The notes under the pieces: generated by a model
Databases searched by the model: none
What the model was told of the DNA's origin: nothing
The model's input: only the letters and a program-made list of their open reading frames with translations
Program-made: the position numbers and the translations under genes
Origin: Chloroflexota bacterium
GTDB lineage: Bacteria; Chloroflexota; Anaerolineae; Anaerolineales; Villigracilaceae
Assembly (NCBI GenBank): GCA_013112685.1
Contig: JABFGC010000001.1
Location: 1-64,000, forward strand
Length of the DNA: 64,000 bases
Reading direction: 5' to 3'
Shown here: positions 10,234-19,300 of the stretch, in pieces
Layout of the letters: every line of letters begins with the position of its first letter
Numbering within the stretch: position 1 is the stretch's first letter

Positions 10234-10265
10234 AAAAAAACACGGACGGGTGGTCCGTCCGTGTC
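10234..10265 (-). terminator. Hairpin with T7 tract directly upstream of luxC
   Basis: On the minus strand, CACGGACGG pairs with CCGTCCGTG and is followed by seven T and, about 15 bases later, the luxC ATG. It is nearly identical to 6721-6752. As a terminator it would serve a minus-strand gene that is no longer adjacent, because the region upstream now belongs to the Qat cluster. An attenuator role for luxC is the alternative. Confidence 0.7.
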
Positions 10266-10473
10266 GCTACCAACAGACATATTATTTTTTGGATAGCGGC
10301 ATATTAATGGAGTGTTTGCTAAATATTTCTTATAATCAACGTATTGTATTTTGTAGTACCGGGCTAATGTATCTATTTGAAAAAATAGAAAATCCAGCAG
10401 TGTATAAATAACAAGACTAAGGTAGAATCTTCGAACAGCCATGTTATTTAAACATAGAAAGTAGGGAATTGCG
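10266..10473 (+). promoter_or_regulatory. AT-rich leader with likely promoter of the qat operon
   Basis: The 208 bases before qatA are clearly more AT-rich than the lux side and hold no gene. A TATAAT hexamer lies at 10331-10336 with only a weak -35 (TGGAGT at 10308-10313, 17-bp spacing). The ribosome site before qatA is weak (AGGG at about 9 bases). The exact promoter is uncertain. Confidence 0.3.
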
Positions 10474-12339
10474 ATGTGGCATGATATTGAAACGACAAAA
10501 GATCTTCTTAATTTTTCTGTTGTCGCTGAAACTGCGGCTCAACTTATAAGAGAATCGAGTGGAGAGCCTATATCTATTGGCATCTCTGGAAAATGGGGGA
10601 CTGGGAAATCATCATTAGTAAAGATGATAGGTAACTCACTAAAAAACGCAGATGAACATAAAAAATATATCTTCCTTGAATTTAATGCGTGGTTATATCA
10701 AGGATATGACGATGCAAGGATGGCGTTACTCCAAAGCGTTGCAGACAAGCTGATTGCGGAATCAAAAAACCGGCAAAAAGCCGTGGACAAAGCGATTGAT
10801 TTTGCAAAACGAATAAATTGGTTGCGGCTTGGAAAGTTGATATTGCCTACAACTTACGGTGCAGTGGTTGGTGGCACTCTTGCCGGCCCTCTTGGAGCTT
10901 TGCTTGGAGCAGCGAGTGGATTAATTAAAGGAACAGGACAACCATCAGCAGAGGATATCGAAAAACTAAGGGTGGCATACGAATCTGTGCAACCAGAGTT
11001 GGTCGGCATTCTTAAGGATAAAGAACAGATCTCGCTCCCTGAAGAGATTTCTGCATTGCGAAATACATTTGAGGATTTACTTAAGACAATGGATATAACA
11101 TTAGTTGTCTTGGTAGATGATCTGGATCGATGCCTGCCTTCTACTGCCATTTCCACCTTGGAAGCAATGCGTTTGCTTCTCTTCCTTAAGCGGACCGCAT
11201 TCATAATTGCTGCTGACGAAGAAATGATTCGGGGGGCTGTTCGTGCTCATTTCAATGATATAGATTTGACAGATGATCTTGTAACCAGCTATTTTGACAA
11301 ACTCATCCAAGTTCCATTGCAGGTGCCTCGCTTGGGCGTCATTGAGGTCAAAGCATTTCTAATACTTCTGTTTTCAGATTTAGCAAAGCAACGTGGAGAA
11401 ATCACAGCTGAGGAACTGGCTGAGGCAGAGAAAGTCGTTTTGTTGGCTGCCCGCCAGCCTTGGGCAGGTGGTCTTACGCGAAAAAAGATGCAGGAAGCTT
11501 TCGGAGCCAAGGCTGCAAAACTAAGCAAGGAAATTGATCTTGCTGACCAGCTTGCCGGCATTATGGTGTCTGCCGAACGCATAGCAGGAAATCCACGCCT
11601 GATCAAGAGATTTCTTAATAACCTTTTGATTAGGGATGCAGTAGCAAAAGCCCAGGGAATGGCAATTTCGTTTGATCAACTTGTCAAATTACAGCTCTTT
11701 GAACGAAACGCATCATCGGCTGCTTTCGATTATCTGATTAAGCAACTTGCTGCTAGTGAAGACGGTAAAGCTGCATTCATTGCAAAGATAGAGGAGACTT
11801 TAACAAAAGATGAAGTCTACCAAGCACCGGATAAAAGCTGGGATTCCTCGTTTATTTTTGAGTGGCTCAAATTAAATCCGAAACTGGGAGAGGTTGATCT
11901 TCGTCCATTACTTTACTTAAGTCGAGATCGATCCTTGTCTCTTGCTCGTTTCGATGAAATCTCGCCGGAAGGAAAAGCGCTGCTTGAAGCAATATTGGAG
12001 GCGAAGAATTTCATGCAGCCTCTTGTCGATCAAATAAAGTCGCTTGATGAAATGGATGCCGAACGCATACTTACTCGTATACTTCGCCAAGCTCGATCTG
12101 ATCAATGGGATAGGACACGACTCATCCAAGCCTTGCACGTTCCAAAAGCATTTCCTAGTCTTGGATCTACTTTTGTCAATTTCCTTAACGAGATACCCAC
12201 AGACCATCGACCAGTTCCTCTCATCCCGTTAATTAAGGATGAAGCTTGGGCACAAGAAATGTTGCAACAATGGAGCGCCGATCAACGATCTTCTCAGCAA
12301 GTGAAGAAAGCGATTGGTAGTCTAAAAGGGGGAGCATAA
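10474..12339 (+). CDS. qatA: QatA, KAP-family P-loop ATPase
   Basis: The 621-aa protein has a Walker A at about residues 39-47 (GKWGTGKSS) and a Walker B VVLVDDLDRC near 210-219. Between them is a hydrophobic insert (AVVGGTLAGPLGALLGAASGLI, about 129-150). A membrane-like insertion between the Walker motifs is the hallmark of KAP NTPases. Followed by QatB, QueC-like and TatD-like genes, this matches the known Qat (QueC-associated ATPase) anti-phage system, in which all four genes are needed for defence. The gene is AT-richer than its neighbours, consistent with acquisition by transfer. It has no frameshift and looks intact. Confidence 0.9.
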   Translation: MWHDIETTKDLLNFSVVAETAAQLIRESSGEPISIGISGKWGTGKSSLVKMIGNSLKNADEHKKYIFLEFNAWLYQGYDDARMALLQSVADKLIAESKNRQKAVDKAIDFAKRINWLRLGKLILPTTYGAVVGGTLAGPLGALLGAASGLIKGTGQPSAEDIEKLRVAYESVQPELVGILKDKEQISLPEEISALRNTFEDLLKTMDITLVVLVDDLDRCLPSTAISTLEAMRLLLFLKRTAFIIAADEEMIRGAVRAHFNDIDLTDDLVTSYFDKLIQVPLQVPRLGVIEVKAFLILLFSDLAKQRGEITAEELAEAEKVVLLAARQPWAGGLTRKKMQEAFGAKAAKLSKEIDLADQLAGIMVSAERIAGNPRLIKRFLNNLLIRDAVAKAQGMAISFDQLVKLQLFERNASSAAFDYLIKQLAASEDGKAAFIAKIEETLTKDEVYQAPDKSWDSSFIFEWLKLNPKLGEVDLRPLLYLSRDRSLSLARFDEISPEGKALLEAILEAKNFMQPLVDQIKSLDEMDAERILTRILRQARSDQWDRTRLIQALHVPKAFPSLGSTFVNFLNEIPTDHRPVPLIPLIKDEAWAQEMLQQWSADQRSSQQVKKAIGSLKGGA

Positions 12340-12343
12340 GCAA

Positions 12344-13195
12344 ATGGGAACTTCGGCAGCTAGTTCCGGTGCAGGTTCGGGGGTTCCATTTGACCCTCCT
12401 TGGTTGGATGATGTATTGCCAGATATTCCGGGCGATGGCAAGCCTCCACTTCCCGAGAAACCAAATAATGATGGAGAGGATAAGCCACAACCAAACGAAC
12501 AACCCAACCGTTCTCCAGCGGTAGCCCCACGAGCACGTTTCAGTAATGCTCGTCGAAATCTCGGAGAATTTATACGTACTGGTGATAGAGAAGCGTTTCG
12601 TAGTGCGATTGGCCATTATTCACGATCGGGAATGGGTGGAGCACGCAGGGTTGCCAATCGTATGCGCGTCTCAACCAGATCCGCTGCCAACTTATTTCAT
12701 GTTTTGCAATCTACCCGCGATAATAGTGATCCAAATATCAGTGAGTGGGTTAGAACATTATTAGCTCGAAGCACGAGCGCGCAGGATATTGTCAACGAAA
12801 TAATTCGCTATGTCGCCCCAAATGGTGGGAGTGTTGAAGAAAACTCCTGTAGAGATTCTATGGCTTTTGCATTACAAGATTTATTAGCAAATGATCCGAA
12901 TGTAGACCTACTACAATTGGGTGATGAAAGCATTTGGACGTTGATTGAATCCTTTCTTGGATATGAAGCTTCCAGTCGCATATATTTTGACAACGGCGCG
13001 TATTTTGAGAATAAAGAATTTAGTGTCCAGACGGTTCTTCGAATGAATGAAATGTATGACTATTTGAGAGCCGACTTGAGTGCGCAAATTGGAAAGTTAC
13101 GACAAAAAACGCCAAATGCAACTCGGAAACAACTTCAAGAAATCTTGCAAAAGGCGGTGGAGAATACTTTTCAAGTCTACGAGGATTCCCTATGA
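12344..13195 (+). CDS. qatB: QatB, Qat system protein of unknown activity
   Basis: This 283-aa protein lies between qatA (4-base gap) and qatC (ATGA overlap at 13192-13195). It has a Gly/Ser/Pro-rich disordered start (GTSAASSGAGSGVP, then a PPLPEKPNN-type stretch, about 1-60), followed by an Arg-rich patch (SRSGMGGARRVANRMRVSTRS) and a helical C-terminal domain. No catalytic motif is visible. In described Qat operons the second gene is such a protein, so the assignment rests on position and this disordered-plus-helical layout. Confidence 0.8.
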   Translation: MGTSAASSGAGSGVPFDPPWLDDVLPDIPGDGKPPLPEKPNNDGEDKPQPNEQPNRSPAVAPRARFSNARRNLGEFIRTGDREAFRSAIGHYSRSGMGGARRVANRMRVSTRSAANLFHVLQSTRDNSDPNISEWVRTLLARSTSAQDIVNEIIRYVAPNGGSVEENSCRDSMAFALQDLLANDPNVDLLQLGDESIWTLIESFLGYEASSRIYFDNGAYFENKEFSVQTVLRMNEMYDYLRADLSAQIGKLRQKTPNATRKQLQEILQKAVENTFQVYEDSL

Positions 13196-14466
13196 AAAAG
13201 GTAATGTGTTATCCAACTTCTCTCTTGCCAACTCGACTAGACCGGCAAGTAGAGTATTTGAGCCTCTATTCGCATGCTCCCGCCGGCCGTCCATTGGTGG
13301 GTTCTATTGCGCCTACTTTACCATCTCTTGTCCAAAGAGCAGGGCTAATGCCCCCAGTACAAACTTGGGACTTCACTACAATCGCTCTTTCTGTTGCTGC
13401 GGCTGATCAAGTTGTTCTGAGAAAAGATAGTCCCGATGGGTGGACACGAATGATTGAGCTGAGTATTTGTCTCAATGAACCAGCTGTGTGGGAAGCCCAG
13501 CGCGAACTATTAGAGTCATGCCTTCAACACCTTACAGGCGATTTTTGGACACTGCGATTTATAGATGGAGGGCTTGAACCACCAAGGGCGAAGCAGGGGC
13601 GTCTAAATGATGCAGATTGTGTTTGCCTTCTTTCAGGGGGAGCCGATAGTTTGGTTGGAGGCATTGACCTCATAGCAGCAGGCAGAAAGCCGCTTTTTGT
13701 CTCTCGAATTGTTAGGGGAGATGCAGAGACACAACGAAGGTATGTGCGAGAATTAGGAGCCCAGGATCGGCATTACCAATGGAGCTTTACCGTGAATCAT
13801 GCTGGGGAATCAGAGCCATCAACAAGGGGTCGATCCATAATTTTCTTTGCCTTCGCAGCTCTGGCGGCTTCTGCCATTCAACCAGAGGAAAACCAACGTG
13901 TAGAAATTATTGTTCCTGAAAATGGGTTCGTAAGCCTTAATATCTCTCTTACGCCCGGTCGTTCTGGAAGTTTGAGTACAAAAACTACACATCCTCTTTA
14001 CATGGATGGAATTCAATCACTTTGGAATGCCTGCGGCATTAATGCTCAACTCTTGTTTCCATATCGTTATAAAACTAAAGGAGAATTATTTGCAGAATGT
14101 TCAGATCAGGCAATTCTCAAGGCACTGGTCAATGAATCAAAGAGTTGTGGAAAAATTCAGCGACACAACTTGACTCATTGTGGGGAATGCTTTCCATGTC
14201 TTGTGCGGCGGGCTGCATTTCTTGCAGCTGGTATTCCAGATAGAACAAAGAAAGGCTATCTTAGCAAAAAACTTAGGGATTCAACGTCTCGGGATCTCCT
14301 TGCTGTTGCGAGTGCATTTCTACGATATAAACGAAAAGGATTGCCTTATTTCATAGGCGGGGCTTTAGCGTTTGCATCTAATCAAGAGCGCGTATTGTAT
14401 GAAAGAGTTGTTGCCCGTGGTATGGATGAATTGGGGCAATTGCTTAAGAAACATGGCGTTTTATGA
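13192..14466 (+). CDS. qatC: QatC, QueC-like PP-loop protein
   Basis: The 424-aa protein has the PP-loop motif LLSGGADSLVGG at about residues 147-158 and a Cys cluster HCGECFPCLVRR near 327-338, like the zinc site of 7-cyano-7-deazaguanine synthase QueC. It is longer than housekeeping QueC (about 230 aa), with an extra N-terminal domain of about 140 residues, as in QatC. QueC enzymes build an amide or nitrile on 7-carboxy-7-deazaguanine using ATP. In defence systems related proteins are thought to modify protein or nucleotide targets. Overlaps qatB and qatD by ATGA junctions. Confidence 0.88.
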   Translation: MKKVMCYPTSLLPTRLDRQVEYLSLYSHAPAGRPLVGSIAPTLPSLVQRAGLMPPVQTWDFTTIALSVAAADQVVLRKDSPDGWTRMIELSICLNEPAVWEAQRELLESCLQHLTGDFWTLRFIDGGLEPPRAKQGRLNDADCVCLLSGGADSLVGGIDLIAAGRKPLFVSRIVRGDAETQRRYVRELGAQDRHYQWSFTVNHAGESEPSTRGRSIIFFAFAALAASAIQPEENQRVEIIVPENGFVSLNISLTPGRSGSLSTKTTHPLYMDGIQSLWNACGINAQLLFPYRYKTKGELFAECSDQAILKALVNESKSCGKIQRHNLTHCGECFPCLVRRAAFLAAGIPDRTKKGYLSKKLRDSTSRDLLAVASAFLRYKRKGLPYFIGGALAFASNQERVLYERVVARGMDELGQLLKKHGVL

Positions 14467-15224
14467 TCGATTTCCATTGTCATTTAGATCTTTATCCTGA
14501 TGCACTTAAGCTTCTTCCAATAGTTTCGGCGCGGAATCTTTTTACACTAGTAGTTACTACCAGCCCTAAAGCGTGGCTGGCTACATCCAACGTGTTTGCA
14601 GGTTATGAAAACATAAAAGTCGCTCTTGGGTTACACCCGGAAATTGCGGAACAAAAGGCAGGAGAGAGATTGCTTTTGTTATCTTGTATCCCGAAAGCAA
14701 AATACATAGGCGAGATTGGGATTGATGGCTCACCTAAATATAAAGAAACTATATCTTTGCAAGAATCAATTTTGAACGATACACTTACAGAATGTGAGCG
14801 GGCAGGCGGTAAAATACTCAGTATTCATTCAAGAAATGCATCAAGCCGCGTTCTTGATTTAGTTGAAAAGAATTGCCGAAAAAGCACTGTAGTTTTACAC
14901 TGGTTCTCAGGAAGCCTAACCGAAGCACAGCGGGCTCAAGATCTTGGGTGTTGGTTTAGTGTTGGACCTGCAATGCTACGTGGTGCAAACGGACGTTCTA
15001 TAGTTGCATCATTACCTATTAATAAAATTTTGCCGGAGACAGACGGACCATTCACTACGAATCGCTCGGCTCCTCTTATGCCTTGGGAAGCAATTGACAT
15101 AGTGAATACTTTAGTGCCAATATGGGGAATACCAAAAGAGGATGTAATTCTTCAAATTAGGAATAACCTTGCAGCTTTGATATCTGAAGAAAATTTTCAG
15201 CAAAATCACTCTGACACCAAATGA
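14463..15224 (+). CDS. qatD: QatD, TatD-like metal-dependent nuclease
   Basis: The 253-aa protein opens with IDFHCHLD (the HxH metal motif of TatD amidohydrolase-fold nucleases), then IGEIGIDG (Glu ligand), ILSIHSRNAS, VLHWFSG and LPETDGPF. Together these give the complete TatD metal-site set in the right order. Length matches TatD (about 260 aa). It is the last gene of the qat operon and starts in an ATGA overlap with qatC. TatD enzymes are Mg-dependent 3'-5' DNases; the role in Qat defence is known genetically but the substrate is not visible here. Confidence 0.88.
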   Translation: MIDFHCHLDLYPDALKLLPIVSARNLFTLVVTTSPKAWLATSNVFAGYENIKVALGLHPEIAEQKAGERLLLLSCIPKAKYIGEIGIDGSPKYKETISLQESILNDTLTECERAGGKILSIHSRNASSRVLDLVEKNCRKSTVVLHWFSGSLTEAQRAQDLGCWFSVGPAMLRGANGRSIVASLPINKILPETDGPFTTNRSAPLMPWEAIDIVNTLVPIWGIPKEDVILQIRNNLAALISEENFQQNHSDTK

Positions 15225-15299
15225 TGTAAATTTTATGAAGATTGCTCAATCTTTCGCACGACGCCGAGAAAAATTTAGGTAATTGAGCCAAGAGCGATA

Positions 15300-15930
15300 T
15301 TCCAATTCGAGATTGAGAACCCAGTGGGTTAATCCTTCAATTGCATTCTGATCCAAATACCATATCCAGAACCCAAAACCGGCACACAATCCACTTAGCC
15401 CTTCCCACCACTTCAAGACAGTTTACAGCACAAAAGGCAGTGGGAATTCCTGCACCGCAAGGGACAAACCTTGGGGAAGAATATTCAATGCTTCTGTATC
15501 GGGCCGCTTCTATTGAGTTACCTGTCACTGGAACTCCAACCTTGGATCCGGATCGGGCTAGAAAATTGCAGGAGCCGTAGCATCCAGCCTAGCTAGATAG
15601 AAGACAGCATTACCTGATACGCCTCGCGCTGCCGCACATTGGGACGAGCTGGGTCGGAGTAGGCTTCGGCATATAGACGCCTGATATCATACTCTCCGAT
15701 CAACGCTGAGTGATTGCTGACCCATACAAATCCCTTTGTCAAAACGAAGATTCTTGTAGAGCCAATGGTTTGCCCTGCCATTACAACCCTCCCTTGAATA
15801 TCGCTTCGGGGATGTTCAAGTCATTGGCGCGAAACCCGTGTCGCATGGGCGATTACCGGTTGGAAGGATACCCTTTCCAGGTCCATATTTGAACAACGTG
15901 GAAAGGGATGGATTAGTAGACAGCGACACA
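15300..15930 (-). pseudogene. Decayed copy of cpaF 3' end and the 174-aa gene
   Basis: The minus strand of this stretch aligns by eye to 28045-28720. Residues MAGQTIGSTRIFVLTKGFV... (15781 to 15593) match the start of the 174-aa gene at 28563. A shifted frame upstream (TLFKYGPGKGILPTGNRP, about 15830-15900) matches the C-terminus of the CpaF-like protein (PLFKYEAGKGLMPTGNRP). The remainder (15300-15590) matches the 174-aa gene's C-terminal half but is broken by indels and stops. This is a relic, not an active gene. Confidence 0.75.
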
Positions 15931-16070
15931 AAACTGCAGGAAGTAACCGCCCGGAAAGAGAAGATGACCTTCCAGTACTTCCACAGTTTCGGGCGCGATG
16001 GAGGTGACGAATCGTTCTTGAGGTCCAGCATTGGCGTATGATACAAAAACGCCCACTGGGTGGTCTGTGG
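15931..16070 (-). pseudogene. Relic of virB4-like 5' end with its hairpin leader
   Basis: Translated on the minus strand this gives QERFVTSIAPETVEVLEGHLLFPGGYFL, about 80% identical by eye to the N-terminus of the virB4-like gene (QDQFVTSIASEAVEVLEDQLLFPGGYLL). Upstream at 16041-16070 is a degraded form of the same hairpin, T-tract and GTATCAT sequence. It is fused directly to the cpaF-like relic at about 15930, so a deletion joined the two. Confidence 0.72.
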
Positions 16071-16185
16071 TCATTGGTAAAAAACGCAAATATTTTTTCA
16101 GAAAAAAATGGTTGATTGTTCGAGAAGTAATTCTTAAGATATTTTTATTAAATTTTAAACCTTTCACAACTGGAATCTTGTTTTA

Positions 16186-16214
16186 TTGACGATTCTATGA
16201 AGTGCCACTAAGAT
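16186..16214 (+). promoter_or_regulatory. Sigma-70-type promoter of the RHS gene
   Basis: TTGACG at 16186-16191 and TAAGAT at 16209-16214 are separated by 17 bp, about 90 bases upstream of the RHS start, in AT-rich sequence. A GGAGGG ribosome site precedes the ATG at 16302. Good match by eye; not tested. Confidence 0.55.
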
Positions 16215-16301
16215 GACAACAACGTAGGCGGGAGTTAAAAAGAATCACCTGCCATTCAAATACAAATTCAATATTTCGTTGAAGTTGGAGGGAACCCATT
16301 T

Positions 16302-19300
16302 ATGGCCACCAAACGTTATTTTGGCATGTTCACGCGCATCCTGTCTATTGCGATCGTGATGCTGAATGCATTTAATCCCACACCTGCATACGCAGGATCG
16401 TCGCATGAAAACATCTACCAGACCACAAGCTGCGCAACCAGCGGCGACCTGGTCATTGCCACAGGAGAGACGTGCAGTTTATCTACCGGCACTTATACAT
16501 ATAACACTGTAACCATTCAATCCGGGGGAACCTTGATCCTCCTTGGCAATACAACTCAGAACAAAGGCGTGACCATCATTGCCAACTCCATGACCGTGGA
16601 GACGGGTGGAAAGATCAACGCAGATGGGAAAGGATATACCAGCGGCGGACCCGGCGGTGGGTATGGACCCAATCCGACCTGGACGGGTGGAGGCGCCGGA
16701 CATGGCGGGGTAGGCGAGAATGGTGACGGGGCAGGTGGCATTGGTTATGGTTCCGTGACAACGCCGGTCATGCTTGGCAGTGCGGGCGGGGTTGGTCGAT
16801 GCGGGCTGATCTCCATATGTCCTGGCGGAGCGGGTGGCGGCGCTATCAGCTTCAAATCAGTGGAACCCTTTTGTTGGATGGGGATATTTCTGCCAACGGC
16901 TTGACAGGCGGTGGACGTGCAGGCGGCGGATCCGGTGGAAGCATTATGGTGGAAGCCGGAACCCTTTCCGGTTCCGGTACGATCCGCTCTATCGGTGGAG
17001 CCGGTTCGGATGGTGGTGGCGATGGAGCAGGTGGTCGCATTGCCATCTACTACGGAACCAGTACCTTCTCCCTTGATCCTCAACACCTTCAAGCCCGTGG
17101 TATGTATCTCAATGGCAATGGCGGTGGACCCGGAACGGTATATCTCAAAGATACAGGCAGCCAACAAAATAAACTGGTCGTAGATAACAACGGCAACAGC
17201 GTTACAACTTATGCCGTTCATCCGGCAGGCGGCTATAGTTACGATCAAATCGAAGTCCGGGGTAAGGCAAAATTACGCCTGATCGGGTCGTCTTCACAAT
17301 TCAACCTGACAGGCAACGATGTATTGGTGGGAGATGGCACAGGGCAATTGGAGATCGAAGGCACGATCACTACTTCACCAGACCTGACTTTATCGAGTGT
17401 ATCTCTCATAGTATTAGGAAATATCCAGGGGGCGGAGAACGTGACCATCCAATCCCCGGCAGTTCTTTCTCTTTATGCCACATCCCCTCTTCATTCCGGA
17501 ATCTATACCTTTACAAACCTCACCATAGAAAATGGCGGCACATTCAAAGCTGTTACGAGCGGGAATGGTGATACAAATTACACAAACGACCCTTATCTGC
17601 AACTAAACCTCACCAACTTAACTGTGGAAACTGGCGGCGTCCTCACTGCCGATGGAACGGGCTATCCCGGAAAACACGAATCAGGAAGCGGACCAGGAGC
17701 GGGGGGAAGCGCCTGGGCAACCGGCGGCGGTGGTGGACATGGTGGACCCGGACAGGCATCGGCGGGAGCTGGAGGCGTCACGTATGATTCGGTAAGCTAT
17801 CCGATTTTGCTTGGAAGTTCGGGTGGCGCAGGTCAGGATATTTATCACAGTACATTGCCTGGAGGGGCGGGAGGCGGTGCGATCCGATTGGTAGTCAGTG
17901 ATACTGCCACGATCAATGGAACTGTATCTGCAGACGGCGCAATCGGAGCGGGACGTTCTGGCGGCGGATCGGGTGGTAGCATCATCATCGAAGCCGGGAC
18001 CTTGACTGGGAACGGTTCGGTCCATGCCAATGGTGGACCGCAAAACGGTGGTGGAAATGGCGGCGGTGGAAGAATCGCCATCTATGCCACCACCTCCAAC
18101 CATACCTTGACCTTTACAGCGAACGGTGCTCCAAACTATGAAACAGCGGGCAAGGGCACAATCTTCCGGGACGTGTTGGATCTGACAAATTCCACGGTGG
18201 AGATTTCGCCCACCCAAGTCGCTGCCGATGGGAGCACAGCTGCAACCATCACCGTGACCCTGATCAATGCAGACGGTTATCCGATGGCAAATAAACCTGT
18301 GTCGGTCGCCGTGATCCAGGGGTTTGGCATAAAGATCAATGGGCAATCCGTCGCCCCCAATCAATTCTTCTCCATCGGAAACACGAACGAAAACGGCGTG
18401 GCAACCGCTTCGCTGACCACGAAACAAACCGGGACAAGAGTCTTCCAGGTGCGCGGCAACCAGGAAACGTTGCTAAACACAGCCTCCGTGGAATTTACGC
18501 AACCCGTGAGCGGACCTGTGATCGAAGACAAGTCTGTGGCATCTTCCGCCTCCGCTGGGGAGGAATGCACCGATTGTATTGGTTGTTCGGTTAACAATAC
18601 GCAAGGCAGTGTTGGAGGTCCAATCAATACCCGCACTGGTGGATATGATTACACCGAGACCGACCTGTCCTTTATCACGACTGCTGGTGAATTAGGCTTC
18701 GTACGCACGTATTCTTCACTAACACTCGACCTGCAAACGAACCTCTCGCCGGGTTGGACCCACAACCAGGATATGCGCCTGATCTTCGAGGACGATCCAG
18801 GTGGAGAAGCAGGCGTTGTCCTGCTCAAGTCACGTTCCGCCAACCAATATTCCTTCTACGAAAAGGCGGATGGCACGTATGAGGCTGCGCCTGGAATCCG
18901 CGCAACGCTGGTTCGGACCTCGTCAACCCGCTATACCGTGACGGATACCAACCAAAACGTGTATCTTTTCGATGAGAACGGACGGATCATCTCATTTGCC
19001 ATTTCACAGGGGCGTTCCTGGATTTACAGCTACAACAGCGACGGACACTTAGATCGCGTCACCGCTAACAACGGAACATCATATCTTCAATTTGGTTACG
19101 ATCTCCAAGGGCGGATTGTGTCTGTCTCCGACCATATATCGCGGGAAGTTTCCTTCGGGTATGACTCTGCCGGTGACCTGACGACCTTCATTGATGTGTT
19201 GGGACAAACCTGGACCTACACTTATGACAACACCCATCGCATCACGCAGGTGACCGCGCCAGATCAAAGCATCGTCGAGCACACCGAATACGATGCGCAG

